64,000 nt of DNA, taken from positions 1-64,000 of the forward strand of contig JAGHZR010000015.1 of NCBI GenBank assembly GCA_017745295.1, written 5' to 3'. Below the pieces are notes generated by a model. That model was not told where the DNA came from and ran no database searches. It saw only the letters and a program-made list of their open reading frames with translations. This stretch comes from Novosphingobium sp. (GTDB taxonomy: Bacteria > Pseudomonadota > Alphaproteobacteria > Sphingomonadales > Sphingomonadaceae). A program made the position numbers and the translations under genes. Positions 8,272-17,807 of the stretch are shown here, piece by piece; position 1 is the stretch's first letter, and the number at the start of each line of letters is the position of its first letter.

Positions 8272-9414
8272 GTGCAGAACGACAGGATCACCCGTATCGA
8301 TGTCTCGCTGGTGTTTCTCCCGCTGGAACGGCCGATCAGCGATGCGAAAGTCCTGACCGGCCGCCAGAAGCCCCTGACGCAAGTGGCGATGCTCTTCGCC
8401 GAGATCGAAACCGCCGAGGGGCGTTCGGGCCTCGGCTTCAGCTATTCCAAGCGCGCGGGCGGTCCCGGCATGTATCAGCACGCGCGCGAAGTGGCGGACA
8501 ACCTGCTGGGCGAAGATCCCGCCGATATTGCGCGGCTCTGGACCAAACTGGTCTGGGCCGGCGCCTCGGTGGGGCGTGCCGGGCTTTCCACCCAGGCGAT
8601 TGCCGCATTCGACAACGCGCTCTGGGACCTGAAGGCCAAGCGGGCAGGCCTGCCGCTCGCGAAGCTGCTCGGCGCCCATCGCGACGGCGTGCCGTGCTAC
8701 AACACGTCGGGCGGTTTCCTGTCGTCGCCGATCGAGGAAGTGATCGAGAATGTCGAACGGTCGATCGAGGCCGGCATCGGCGGAATAAAGCTCAAGGTCG
8801 GCCATCCCGATCCGGCCGAAGACTTGCGCCGGGTGGAAGCCGTTCATCGCGCGGTAAACGGGCGCGTGGCGCTCATGGCCGACGCCAACCAGCAATGGGA
8901 CCGCCGCACGGCGCGCCGCATGGCGCGTGCGCTGAACGATTTCGACATCACCTGGCTGGAAGAACCGCTCGATGCCTACGACGTGGAGGGCCATGCGATG
9001 CTGGCCGCGTTGGACGGGCCGCCGATCGCCACCGGAGAAATGCTGGTCAGCGCGCCCGAGCACTTCGCCTTGATCCAGGGCAGGGCCGTGCAGTTCATCC
9101 AGCCCGATGCGGCGCGCGTCGGCGGCATCACCCAGTTCCAGCGCGTCACCGCCATGGCGCAGGAGCAGATGCTCGACATGGCCCCGCACTTCGCAATGGA
9201 ACTGCACCTGCATTTGTCGGCCGCCTATCCGCATGCGGCCTGGGTGGAGCATTTCGACTGGCTGGAGCCGCTGTTCGAGGAACGCATGGAGATCGCCGGA
9301 GGCCGGATGCTGGTGAGCGACCGGCCCGGACTTGGCGTTACCCTGAGCGAACAGGCGCGTCGCTGGACCCAGGCGCGTTGCCGTATCGACGCAAACGGTC
9401 TGCAGGATCTCTAG
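8272..9414 (+). CDS. galactarate / L-talarate dehydratase (enolase superfamily)
   Basis: A 380-residue enolase-superfamily enzyme, starting at GTG 8272. Visible active-site residues are K173 and K175 in GIKLKVG, metal ligands D204, E230 and E256, and H306 in APHFAME. Every one is exactly 22 lower than the numbers I remember for Salmonella talarate/galactarate dehydratase (K195/K197, D226, E252, E278, H328). The C-terminal stretch around YP..WVEHFDWLEPLF is also typical of that family. The reaction is removal of water from galactarate (mucate) to 5-dehydro-4-deoxy-D-glucarate, the substrate of the kdgD product encoded at 13791. The MFS gene starts 11 bp downstream, so the two are probably one operon. 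Confidence 0.8.
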   Translation: MQNDRITRIDVSLVFLPLERPISDAKVLTGRQKPLTQVAMLFAEIETAEGRSGLGFSYSKRAGGPGMYQHAREVADNLLGEDPADIARLWTKLVWAGASVGRAGLSTQAIAAFDNALWDLKAKRAGLPLAKLLGAHRDGVPCYNTSGGFLSSPIEEVIENVERSIEAGIGGIKLKVGHPDPAEDLRRVEAVHRAVNGRVALMADANQQWDRRTARRMARALNDFDITWLEEPLDAYDVEGHAMLAALDGPPIATGEMLVSAPEHFALIQGRAVQFIQPDAARVGGITQFQRVTAMAQEQMLDMAPHFAMELHLHLSAAYPHAAWVEHFDWLEPLFEERMEIAGGRMLVSDRPGLGVTLSEQARRWTQARCRIDANGLQDL

Positions 9415-9425
9415 GCCGCGAATCC

Positions 9426-10790
9426 ATGGCACAGGCGGATCAGGGCAAAGCCGGGATGCTGCAACCTCCCTACCAGGCCGGAACGAGAAGCCGGGGGCGC
9501 GTGCGCTGGTCGGTCCTGGCGATGGTCTTCATCGTCACGCTGATAAACTATGCGGATCGCGCGACCCTTTCGCTGGCGGCGCCGGCGCTGTCGCATGACC
9601 TCGGCATAGACAAGCTGGAACTCGGGCTGGTCTTCTCGGCTTTCGGCTGGGCCTATGTGGCGGCGCAGGTTCCGGGCGGCTGGCTGCTCGACCGGTTCGG
9701 CACGCCGCGGGTCTACCTGGCTGCGATCGTGCTCTGGTCTTTGTTGACGGCGGCACAGGGTGCTATTGTGTGGACCTCCGGCACGGTCGCGATCACGGCG
9801 CTGTTCGCGCTGCGGTTCCTGGTCGGCTTCGCGGAAGCGCCGTCGTTCCCCGGCAACGCAAGGATCGTGGCGGCCTGGTTCCCCGCGCGCGAACGCGGAA
9901 CGGCATCGGCCATCTTCAATTCCGGGCAATATTTCGCCACCGTCGTCTTCGCGCCGATCATGGGCTGGATCATCTATCGTTTCGGCTGGGCGTGGGTCTT
10001 CGCCTTCATGGGCGCCGTGGGTCTCGTGGCGGCCGGTTTCTGGAAGCGCCTGGTCCACGAACCGCAGGACCATCCGTGCCTCACGGCGCAAGAGATGGCG
10101 CTGATCTGCGAGGATGAGGTCACTCCCGCCGTGCATCCGGCGGCTGTGCCCACGGGCCTCGCGGTGCGGAAGCTGCTCACCAGCAGGACGTTATGGGGCA
10201 TCTATCTCGGGCAGTTCCTGATCACCACGCTGACCTATTTCTTCCTCACCTGGTTTCCGGTCTACCTTGTGGAGGAGCGGGGTCTCTCCATCCTCGACGC
10301 CGGTCTGTTCTCCACCGTTCCGGCCATCTGCGGATTTGCCGGCGGCGTGGTCGGGGGAGTCTGGTCGGACTGGATGCTGCGGCGCGGAGCCAGCCTTACC
10401 CTGGCGCGCAAGACGCCCGTAGTGACCGGCATGTCGCTGGCGCTGGCGATGCTCGGCTGCAACTATTTCGATAGCGATCTGGCGGTTCTGGTGTTCATGA
10501 GCCTTGCCTTCTTCGGCAAGGGCGTGGGCGCGCTCGGCTGGGCGGTGATGAGCGATGTCGCACCGCGCGAGGCCGGTGGGCTCAGCGGCGGCATCTTCAA
10601 CATGTTCGGCAACATGGCTTCGATCGTCACCCCGATCGCCATCGGCTTTGTGCTGAAAGCCACGCATTCGTTCGATCTGGTGCTGGTCATCGTGGCGGCC
10701 TGCGCCCTGGGAGCGGCGCTGAGTTACCTGCTTCTGGTCGGCAGGATCGAGCGGGTGCGCTTCGGCGCGGGAGAAGGGATCTCATCCTGA
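9426..10790 (+). CDS. MFS transporter, hexarate (glucarate/galactarate) type
   Basis: A 454-residue, 12-helix carrier of the anion:cation symporter family (GudP/GarP/ExuT-like). Family marks include NYADRATLS at the first helix (residues 41-49), the amphipathic motif WLLDRFGTPR and the FPGNARIVAAWFPARERG segment. These carriers import hexarates or hexuronates with protons. The start ATG 9426 lies 11 bp after the galactarate dehydratase stop, so the two genes are probably one transcript. Substrate assignment rests on family and neighbours. Confidence 0.85.
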   Translation: MAQADQGKAGMLQPPYQAGTRSRGRVRWSVLAMVFIVTLINYADRATLSLAAPALSHDLGIDKLELGLVFSAFGWAYVAAQVPGGWLLDRFGTPRVYLAAIVLWSLLTAAQGAIVWTSGTVAITALFALRFLVGFAEAPSFPGNARIVAAWFPARERGTASAIFNSGQYFATVVFAPIMGWIIYRFGWAWVFAFMGAVGLVAAGFWKRLVHEPQDHPCLTAQEMALICEDEVTPAVHPAAVPTGLAVRKLLTSRTLWGIYLGQFLITTLTYFFLTWFPVYLVEERGLSILDAGLFSTVPAICGFAGGVVGGVWSDWMLRRGASLTLARKTPVVTGMSLALAMLGCNYFDSDLAVLVFMSLAFFGKGVGALGWAVMSDVAPREAGGLSGGIFNMFGNMASIVTPIAIGFVLKATHSFDLVLVIVAACALGAALSYLLLVGRIERVRFGAGEGISS

Positions 10791-10822
10791 AAACAGAACA
10801 CCGACAAGGGAGAAGGGGCAGT

Positions 10823-12382
10823 ATGCGCAAGGTATTCGCGGCAATGTCGACGGTTTCGCTGGCGGCCTGCATGGCGGGCGGGCTGCAGGGCGGACGCGAG
10901 GAGGGCGAGGCGAAAGCGACTGCCTTTACGGCGGATGCCTGCCGGGCATTGGTCGGTCGGCAAGGGACGCTCCAAGTGACGGCGGCAACCTACATCGCGC
11001 CATCCCCTTCGTGGGCGCCCGAAACGGACAGCACTTACGTGCCGGTGCCCGTCACCGTCCCGCTTTGCCGCGTCGAGGCCAAAATAGAAGGCAACATCGG
11101 CTTCGAAGCATGGCTACCGGTCGGGTGGAATGGACGGCTGCTGGCGGGCGGAGTCGGCGGCCCGGCTGGCCAGTTCAACTATCGCGACATGTCCCGCCGC
11201 GCGCAGGAAGGCTTCGCGACTTTCTCGACCGACAGCGGCCACAAGAAGGCGCAGACGCGCTGGATGGCCGATGCCAAGGCGCGGAACGATTACGAACACA
11301 GGGCCACGCATCTTTCGACCGAGGCAGCCAAGGCGCTCGTCGGCCGCCTTTACGGGCGTCCGGCGGATCGCAGCTATTTCCTCGGCTGTTCCGGGGGAGG
11401 CCGACAGGGCCTGAAGGAGATGCAGGTCTATCCGCACGACTTCGACGGGATCGTCTCCGGCGCGCCGGGGCCGGACATGCCGCGCCAGTCGGTCCGCATG
11501 ATGTGGTTCGCGCTGCGGGCGAAGCAGGAGCCGCAGGCTTCGCCCACCGATGCCGACTGGAGCCTCTACGAAAAGGCGGCGACGCGCGCCTGCGACGGTC
11601 TGGACGGCGTGAAAGACGGCATCATATCCCACCCGCCCGCCTGCCGCTTCGATATCGCCAGCCTCGCTTGCGCGCCGGGTCAGAGCGGCGAATGCCTGCC
11701 GCCCGCAAAAGTCCGCCTGATGAGCGAGATCATCGCGCCGCTCCGTGACGAGCGAGGCGCCGCGATGGATAAAGGGCTGTTCGCGGGCGTCCGTACCCGG
11801 CCGGGGCCGCCGTCGCCGCTGCTCGGCGCGATGTGGGCGGATGCGGTGCATGACGACCCCCACTGGAACGAGGACAGCTTCCGCCGCACGGAAGATCTCG
11901 CCGCCGTCTACCGCGTCATGCCGCAACTTGCTGCCAACAGCACGGCGATCACGCCGTTCCTGAAGGCGGGCGGCAAGGCGATCATCTACCAGGGCTGGGC
12001 GGATCCTTCCACCAATGCCGGGCCTACCCTGGACTACTATCAGGCGCTAGGCGCCGCGAATGGAGGGATCGACCGGCTGTCGCAGTCGGTACGGCTGTTC
12101 ATGGTTCCGGGCATGTATCACTGCCGCGGTGGGCCGGGGCCGGAGGCCTTCGGCGGATCGGGCCATGAGACCTGGCCGGGCAACCCCCAGCGCGACATGC
12201 TCTGGGCGATGATCCGCTGGGTCGAGCAGGGTCAGGCGCCCCAGAGCATCGTCGCGACCGGGACGAAGGATGGCACGCCATTCACGCGTCCGCTCTGCCC
12301 TTATCCGCAGCAGGCGATCTACAAGGGACACGGTGCCGACTGGACCCTTGCCTCGTCTTATAGCTGCACGAAGCCGGACTGA
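10823..12382 (+). CDS. tannase/feruloyl esterase family lipoprotein
   Basis: A 519-residue esterase. The family's CS-D-HC signature is complete: C189-S190 in GCSGGG, the aspartate in GWADP, and H-C in MYHC. The paired cysteines normally form a disulfide that holds the serine and histidine in place. A calcium-site-like loop [11 protein letters not shown] is also present. The N terminus ends in the lipobox SLAAC (Cys16), so the enzyme should be an exported, lipid-anchored protein. It would release gallate or hydroxycinnamate from an ester. It follows the hexarate transporter by 32 bp, and this pairing of an aromatic esterase with hexarate genes is the main clue to the locus function. Confidence 0.85.
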   Translation: MRKVFAAMSTVSLAACMAGGLQGGREEGEAKATAFTADACRALVGRQGTLQVTAATYIAPSPSWAPETDSTYVPVPVTVPLCRVEAKIEGNIGFEAWLPVGWNGRLLAGGVGGPAGQFNYRDMSRRAQEGFATFSTDSGHKKAQTRWMADAKARNDYEHRATHLSTEAAKALVGRLYGRPADRSYFLGCSGGGRQGLKEMQVYPHDFDGIVSGAPGPDMPRQSVRMMWFALRAKQEPQASPTDADWSLYEKAATRACDGLDGVKDGIISHPPACRFDIASLACAPGQSGECLPPAKVRLMSEIIAPLRDERGAAMDKGLFAGVRTRPGPPSPLLGAMWADAVHDDPHWNEDSFRRTEDLAAVYRVMPQLAANSTAITPFLKAGGKAIIYQGWADPSTNAGPTLDYYQALGAANGGIDRLSQSVRLFMVPGMYHCRGGPGPEAFGGSGHETWPGNPQRDMLWAMIRWVEQGQAPQSIVATGTKDGTPFTRPLCPYPQQAIYKGHGADWTLASSYSCTKPD

Positions 12383-12389
12383 AGAGAGC

Positions 12390-12424
12390 AAGCCGGGCGG
12401 GAGCCTCGCTCCTGCCCGGCTTTT
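12390..12424. terminator. bidirectional terminator between tannase-like gene and gudD
   Basis: A long hairpin with arms AAGCCGGGC..GGAGC and GCTCC..GCCCGGCTT followed by TTTTCC lies between the convergent stops at 12382 and 12428. The A/T flanks allow it to end transcripts from both sides. Confidence 0.8.
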
Positions 12425-12427
12425 CCT

Positions 12428-13767
12428 TCAGCGCACCATGCAGGGGCGCTTGGGATCGAAGCTCCAGTTCTCCACCAGGAACTGCATGGCAGCTGCATCG
12501 TCGCGTCCGCCGAGGCCGTGTTCGACATAGCGCGCGTGAGCGACCGCAAGGACATCCTCATCCAGAGCCACGCCGAGACCGGCGGCCCTTGGCACCGCGA
12601 CCTGGCCTTCGACGATGCGCAGCGGATCGCGGGTGAGCGACTGGCCGTCCTGCCAGATCCAGTGCGTGTCGATGGCGGTGATCCGGCCGGGCGCCGCCGC
12701 TGCGACGTGGGTGAACATCGCCAGCGAAATGTCGAAATGGTTGTTGGAGTGCGACCCCAGGTCAATCCGGCCTCCGCGCAGATCTGCGCCACCCGCACCG
12801 ATCCGGCCATCGTCCAGAAGTGCGGGTCGGCCAGCGGGATATCGACGGCGTCGAGCTTGAGTGCATGCATGAGCTGGCGCCAATCGGTGGCGACCATGTT
12901 GGTGGCCGTGGGCAGCCCGGTGGCGCGGCGGAACTCGGCCATGATCTCGCGGCCGGAGAAGCCCTGCTCGGTGCCGCAGGGGTCTTCGGCATAAGCGAGC
13001 ACGTCATGCAAGTCGGCGCAGAGCCGGACCGCTTCTTCCAGCGACCAGGCGCCGTTCGGGTCCAGGGTGATGCGGGCATCCGGAAACGCCTGCTTCAACG
13101 CGCGGACCGCCGCGATCTCTTCCTCGCCCGGCAGAACGCCGCCCTTCAGCTTGAAGTCGCGGAACCCGTAGCGATCTCGTGCAGCTTGGGCGAGCGCCAC
13201 GACGCTGTCGGGATCGAGTGCCTTCTGGCAGCGTAGCCGCTCCCACGCATCGGCGCCCGTCGATCCGTCATCGTAATCAAGGTCGGTAGCTTCCCGGTCC
13301 CCCACGTAGAACAGGTAGCCCAGCATCGGCACGCTGTCGCGCTGCTGCCCCTCGCCGAGCAAGGCGGCAACCGGCAGATCGAGGTGCTGGCCAAGCAGGT
13401 CCAGCATCGCGCTTTCCACCGCCGTCACGGCATGCACGGCGATACGCAAGTCGAACGTCTGGAGCCCCCGTCCGCCTGCGTCGCGGGAGGCGAAAGCGGC
13501 ATTCATGGCCTTGAGTACGGATCCGCGATCGGCGACGGACTGCCCCACGACCAGGGCGCGCGCATCCTCCAGAGTGCGGCGGATCGCCTCCCCGCCCGGC
13601 ACTTCGCCAAGGCCGATGCCGCCGGCTTCGTCGTGAAGCACCACGACATTGCGGCTGAACCACGGCGCATGGGCTCCCGACAGGTTCAGCAACATGGAAT
13701 CGCGCCCGGCGACGGGCACAACCCGCATATCGGTGATGCGGGGGCTGGCTGGTCTTGCGTTCTGCAT
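12428..13767 (-). pseudogene. gudD: glucarate dehydratase with a single-base frameshift
   Basis: The reading frame starts at 13767 ([11 protein letters not shown]..) and is clear GudD: K206 and K208 in FKLKGG, D236, E261, N290 and D314, each one higher than the E. coli numbers I recall. After codon 338 (..GLTWG) the frame breaks. The expected continuation [10 protein letters not shown], with catalytic H340, appears in the next frame and runs to the stop at 12428. One extra base in the C run at 12755-12758 (GGGG on the coding strand) would restore a 446-residue protein, the length of E. coli GudD. As read, the protein lacks its catalytic histidine. It may be a true recent inactivation or a homopolymer sequencing error. 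It lies 23 bp after kdgD on the same strand. Confidence 0.9.
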
Positions 13768-13790
13768 GGTCTTCCTTTTGCTATTCCCGG

Positions 13791-14717
13791 TCAGACCAGC
13801 GCGTCGCGGTTGGCGGCGATCAGCCGTTCCAGCGCTTCCTGTTCGGCCGGGAGCAAATCGGTCAAGGGCGTGCGGACGGGACCGGCGGGACGACCGATCG
13901 CGTTGAGCCCGGCTTTGACGATCGAAACCGCATAGCCGGTGCCGCCGTTGCGAATGGCCAGATAGGGCATCACGAAGTCGCGAAGACCGGCCTGGATACG
14001 GGCCTGGTCGCGATCGCGCACTGCCTTGTAGAAACGCAGAGCCCATTCCGGCATGAAGTTGTAGATTGCCGAGGAATAGGTCGTGACGCCCATCTCCAGG
14101 TAGGCCGGGGCGAACGTCTCCGCCGTGGGCAATCCGCCAATATACGTCAGGCGGTCGCCGAGGCGCGTATAGATGCGCATCATCAACTCGATATCGCCCA
14201 CGCCGTCCTTGAAGCCGACGAGATTGGAATTGCGCTCGCAGAGTCGCGCCAGGGTATCGGCCTCGAGGATCGCGTTGTCGCGGTTATAGACGATGACACC
14301 GAGAGAGGTCGCCTTGCATACGGCTTCCACCCGAGCGGCAAGCCCTTCCTGCTTTGCGTTGACCAGATATGCGGGCAACAGCAGCAGCGCATCCGCTCCT
14401 GCGCGCTCGGCACGTTGGGCCAGATCAACCGCGATCGCGGTGCCGTAGCCGCAACCCGCGATCACGGGGACGCGTCCTGCCGTAACAGCAACGGCCGCGC
14501 GAACGATCTGCTCAACTTCGTCGGGTGTGAGCGAGAAGAACTCGCCTGTACCGCCCGCTGGAAAGATACCGGAAATCGCCTGCCCGAGCATGAAATCGCA
14601 GTGCTGACGGAATGCCTCCTCATTCACTGAGAAATCGGAACGGAAATGCGTCACCGGGAAAGAGAGCAGGCCGCTGCCGATAGTCGCAGCCGCCGTACCG
14701 GGGTCGAAGTTTGCCAT
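13791..14717 (-). CDS. kdgD: 5-dehydro-4-deoxyglucarate dehydratase
   Basis: A 308-residue DapA-family aldolase-type enzyme. The Schiff-base lysine is K170 in GFKDGVGD and the partner tyrosine is Y144 in [16 protein letters not shown] at residues 53-60 is the typical glycine loop. The GFKDG and YNRDN context marks the branch that removes water and CO2 from 5-dehydro-4-deoxyglucarate to give 2,5-dioxopentanoate (2-oxoglutarate semialdehyde). I chose ATG 14717, with GAGGAAGG upstream, over an earlier in-frame ATG that adds a poor leader. It is the first gene of a kdgD-gudD operon and completes the path from galactarate. The next enzyme, a semialdehyde dehydrogenase, is not in this window. Confidence 0.9.
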   Translation of the reverse strand: MANFDPGTAAATIGSGLLSFPVTHFRSDFSVNEEAFRQHCDFMLGQAISGIFPAGGTGEFFSLTPDEVEQIVRAAVAVTAGRVPVIAGCGYGTAIAVDLAQRAERAGADALLLLPAYLVNAKQEGLAARVEAVCKATSLGVIVYNRDNAILEADTLARLCERNSNLVGFKDGVGDIELMMRIYTRLGDRLTYIGGLPTAETFAPAYLEMGVTTYSSAIYNFMPEWALRFYKAVRDRDQARIQAGLRDFVMPYLAIRNGGTGYAVSIVKAGLNAIGRPAGPVRTPLTDLLPAEQEALERLIAANRDALV

Positions 14718-15038
14718 GATTTGCCTTCCTCTCATCTGCAGTCGCGCTTTGTTGCGGCTTCGCATCGACGTGGGAGACTGTCCAAAACTCGACGTGAATT
14801 GAAGGATACAGTTTCTGGATCAATCCGACGGGCTTGGGTAGCTAAGATCAGGCCTCATTGATCCCGAAGATGACGGCAGACTGGTGGCCGTCCGGTATGT
14901 CTTGAAAAGCGTTGCATCGATCATCAACTCAAAGCGCAGGATTCAACAGGGTTCACGGGGGAATGAACACTTTTCGCCCCGTCGATCCACAAAAAGCTGG
15001 CAATCAGTCTCAGGTGCCACTAAGGCCGCGTCTCGTTT
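14718..15038. other. intergenic region between kdgD and tRNA-Ser
   Basis: This 321-bp stretch has no convincing gene. It should contain the kdgD-gudD promoter and the tRNA promoter. I saw no good copy of the operator palindromes found at other catabolic genes; a weak match near 14909-14924 (AAAAGCGTTGCAT) is not convincing. Confidence 0.5.
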
Positions 15039-15125
15039 GGACGGGTGGCCGAGTGGTTTAAGGCAGCGGTCTTGAAAACCGCCGTGGGTTTGCGCTCACC
15101 GTGGGTTCGAATCCCACCCCGCCCG
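15039..15125 (+). tRNA. tRNA-Ser (anticodon UGA)
   Basis: An 87-base class II tRNA with a long variable arm. The anticodon loop CTTGAAA lies between GCGGT and ACCGC, with anticodon TGA at 15073-15075. The T arm is GTGGG-TTCGAAT-CCCAC (15101-15117). The acceptor stem is GGACGGG with CCCGCCC and discriminator G at 15125; position 3-70 is an A-C mismatch. CCA is not encoded. No integrase gene lies beside it. Confidence 0.95.
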
Positions 15126-15604
15126 GGCTCTATCGGCAAGATGGCTGATGTGCTGGTCACGAAACTCCTTGACCACGCTGCTGGGCACGAATGGTAAGTT
15201 TCCAGAACGTGCCGCTCGATTTATTATGCCATCGCCATGAAGTTCGAAGACAAAGACACTAATGCTGTCCGATGATAGCGACAGTCCCTGGTAACTTTCG
15301 GCCAACGACTTAGACTGCTTCGCGCATTGATCGCAACATTGCGGCGCCAATCCGAGAGGGTTGCGGAATACACTCCGCAACCGACTTATGTCGCCCTTCG
15401 GTCTATTAATCTCAACTTCCTGCTTAGCGATTGCCCCTTGAAGGCCGTCCTTCGCAAAGGAGGAGGTTACACTTTCCCAATGTAAGCATTAGCGGCTGGA
15501 CATTTCTCAAACCATTGCTAACGGCAGCCGCACACATGCGACTAGGTCGCATTAGCATTGCGGCGGGCGGGTATCCCTGCAACGACCTTGCCTTAGAGGG
15601 ATCC
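15126..15604. other. intergenic region before TonB siderophore-type receptor
   Basis: A 479-bp stretch without a supported gene. Its one distinct structure is the nested inverted repeat at 15516-15557. A 94-codon minus-strand frame (15096-15380) runs into the tRNA and is not believable. I saw no clear Fur box or cobalamin riboswitch core. Confidence 0.5.
15516..15557. promoter_or_regulatory. nested inverted repeat upstream of the 15605 receptor
   Basis: ATGCGAC-TAG-GTCGCAT (15536-15552) is a perfect 7-bp inverted repeat with a 3-base centre. It is flanked by TGCTAA (15516-15521) and TTAGCA (15552-15557), also inverted. It ends 47 bp before the receptor start and could be a regulator site or a leader hairpin. 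Confidence 0.4.
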
Positions 15605-17686
15605 ATGAAGCAGTACCGAGCATCTTCGTTTGCCATAATCATGTCTGCCTTGATACTGGGACCATCGGCCTTTGCGCAGACCCAGGGCGATGATGAGGCT
15701 GATATTGTTGTCACGGGTTCTCGCGATGCGAATGCGAGCATCACAGGCAGCGACGTTACCGTTCTTCGCTATCCGCAAAGTATCAGCGTCATCGATTCCG
15801 CAATGCTCGAAAGAATCGGTGCAACGCGATTGGACGCAGCGCTGGATCTGGCCGGCGGGGTGGCGCGTCAGAACGATTTTGGCGGACTTTGGGACAAGTA
15901 TTCCATTCGCGGTTTTGCGGGTGATGAGAACGGCGGTCCGGATATCCTGATCAATCGCTTCGCCAGCAACCTGGGTTTCACACCGCCGATCGATGTCGCG
16001 ACGGTCGAGCGTTTCGAATTCCTGAAGGGAGCCGCCGCAGCACTGTCAGGACGAGGGGAGCCCGGCGGCTCGCTCAACATTGTCACCAAGGCACCTCCCG
16101 AGGAATTTCAGGCAAACGCCAGCTTGAGTTACGGGAGTTGGAATGCCTTCCGCGCGACGGGAGATATCGGAGGTCCGATCAACGACATGCTTGCCGTGCG
16201 TCTGATCGGTGTGGTCGAAGACAAGGACAGTTTTCGCAATTACGTTCACAGCAACCGCGAACTGATTGCTCCGTCCATCGCTTTCACGCCAAGCGACAAG
16301 CTCCGGTTTCTTTATCAGGCCGAATATATGCGCAATCGCACGCCCATGGATCGGGGGGTGGTCGCGATCGGAGGCGACGCGCGCGCCATGGATCGCAATA
16401 CGTTCCTGGGTGAGCCTGGTGACGGTCGCATGAACCATAAAATTTTCTGGCAACAGGCAAGCATGTTCGCTTCGCTTGCCGAGAACCTGTCGCTCGAAGT
16501 GGGGCTATCGCATCGTATCGGCAGCCTGCGCGGCTATGGGACGATCGCCGATTTCGGCGCAAGAGGGTTGCAATCGGACGGTCGCACTATCGGCCGTATG
16601 CGGCGCTATCACGATTTTTCCTGGAACGATCTTTCGGCACGGGCCGAACTGGTTTCCAAATTCGATTTCCTCGGCCTTTCCCATGACGTGCGCATCGGCT
16701 TTGATCGTGTGCGGCACGGCCTGGACAAGCTGATGACGCAAGCCCGAGGTACCCCGGCAGCTCCGATCCTGACCATCGATGCCTTCAATCCGGTCTACGG
16801 GAAGACCAGCAGTTCGTTCGCCCCCCTTCAGAACTGGCATGCTTCTTTCCACAGCGAGAGCATTTACGCGCAGGACCTGATCGAGCTAGGTCAGTTTACA
16901 CTGTTGCTTGGCGGGCGTTGGAACAGCTTCCGCGAAACACTGACGAACCATCTGCGAAGCGATGCCTTGCTGCAAACGGAGAACCGCGGCTTCACGCCGC
17001 GCGCGGCCCTGACATGGCAATTTCTGGACGGTTTGTCGCTTTATTCGAGTTGGGGTGAATCGCTTCGGCTCAATCCGTCGGACGGGGTCAGCACCTTCGA
17101 TGCGGAAAAAAGTGATTCCGCCGAGGTCGGCGCCAAGTACAGGCTGTTCGGTGGGAAGCTCTCCGGGCAAGTCGCGCTGTTCGATATGAACAAACGCAAC
17201 GTTCTCAATCCCAATGCCACCGATCCGTTTATCAAGACCCAGATTGGGCGGCAGCGGTCGCGCGGTGTCGAGACGGAACTTACGCTCAATCTGCCCAGCG
17301 GGCTCTTCGTCAGCGCTACATATACGCACCTCAAGGCCACGGTGGAGAATGACAACAACGCAGCTCTGATCGGCACCCGGCTCAGCAATGTGCCCAATGA
17401 CCTCGCAGCCATTTATGCCAACCAGCGCTGGGGCCGTCTCGCTGTCGGCGCAGGGGTGAGCTACGTGGGCGAACGGAATGGCGACCCATATGCGTCAGGC
17501 TACATTCTTCCGCGCTACACAATCGCCCGGGCAGACCTGTCGTATGAAATCAATGATCGGTTTGGAGCGCGGTTCGACGTCGATAACCTCTTCGACGCGT
17601 ACTATATTACCAGCAGCTATGCGAATGTCTGGACCACGCCGGGCGCCCCGCGCAGCTTTCGCGTAACGCTGACAGGTAAATTCTAA
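15605..17686 (+). CDS. TonB-dependent siderophore-type receptor
   Basis: A 693-residue outer membrane receptor. Start ATG 15605 gives a good signal peptide ending at ..SAFA/Q; the reading frame is open upstream to 15431 but that part has no signal or motif. The plug has ADIVVTGSR near the mature N terminus, the segment YPQSISVIDSAML typical of siderophore receptors (FhuA/FecA/FpvA-like), and GRGEPGGSLNIVTK at the plug-barrel boundary. The barrel ends in ..VTLTGKF. The probable role is uptake of an Fe(III)-siderophore or similar metal chelate. It stands alone, followed 121 bp later by the efflux operon, with no siderophore biosynthesis genes nearby. Confidence 0.88.
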   Translation: MKQYRASSFAIIMSALILGPSAFAQTQGDDEADIVVTGSRDANASITGSDVTVLRYPQSISVIDSAMLERIGATRLDAALDLAGGVARQNDFGGLWDKYSIRGFAGDENGGPDILINRFASNLGFTPPIDVATVERFEFLKGAAAALSGRGEPGGSLNIVTKAPPEEFQANASLSYGSWNAFRATGDIGGPINDMLAVRLIGVVEDKDSFRNYVHSNRELIAPSIAFTPSDKLRFLYQAEYMRNRTPMDRGVVAIGGDARAMDRNTFLGEPGDGRMNHKIFWQQASMFASLAENLSLEVGLSHRIGSLRGYGTIADFGARGLQSDGRTIGRMRRYHDFSWNDLSARAELVSKFDFLGLSHDVRIGFDRVRHGLDKLMTQARGTPAAPILTIDAFNPVYGKTSSSFAPLQNWHASFHSESIYAQDLIELGQFTLLLGGRWNSFRETLTNHLRSDALLQTENRGFTPRAALTWQFLDGLSLYSSWGESLRLNPSDGVSTFDAEKSDSAEVGAKYRLFGGKLSGQVALFDMNKRNVLNPNATDPFIKTQIGRQRSRGVETELTLNLPSGLFVSATYTHLKATVENDNNAALIGTRLSNVPNDLAAIYANQRWGRLAVGAGVSYVGERNGDPYASGYILPRYTIARADLSYEINDRFGARFDVDNLFDAYYITSSYANVWTTPGAPRSFRVTLTGKF

Positions 17687-17807
17687 ACTGATCTGCTCGG
17701 TTTCGCGTGGGCTCGTTGCTGTCGCCTGTCCCGTTTGGTTTCCTGGATTGGGAAATTGTATAGCGCCCTCCAGATTCCCCCAATGACGATGGGATAGCGC
17801 ATGCGAC

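Noticed and set aside
14909..14924. Possible operator copy before kdgD-gudD (AAAAGCGTTGCAT region)
   Set aside because: Only the central AAGCG matches; the half-sites differ too much from the other sites.
15096..15380. 94-codon minus-strand frame next to tRNA-Ser
   Set aside because: Part of it reads through the tRNA in antisense, a common annotation artefact.
15039..17686. tRNA-linked genomic island
   Set aside because: No integrase, no repeated tRNA end was found, and downstream genes have normal composition.
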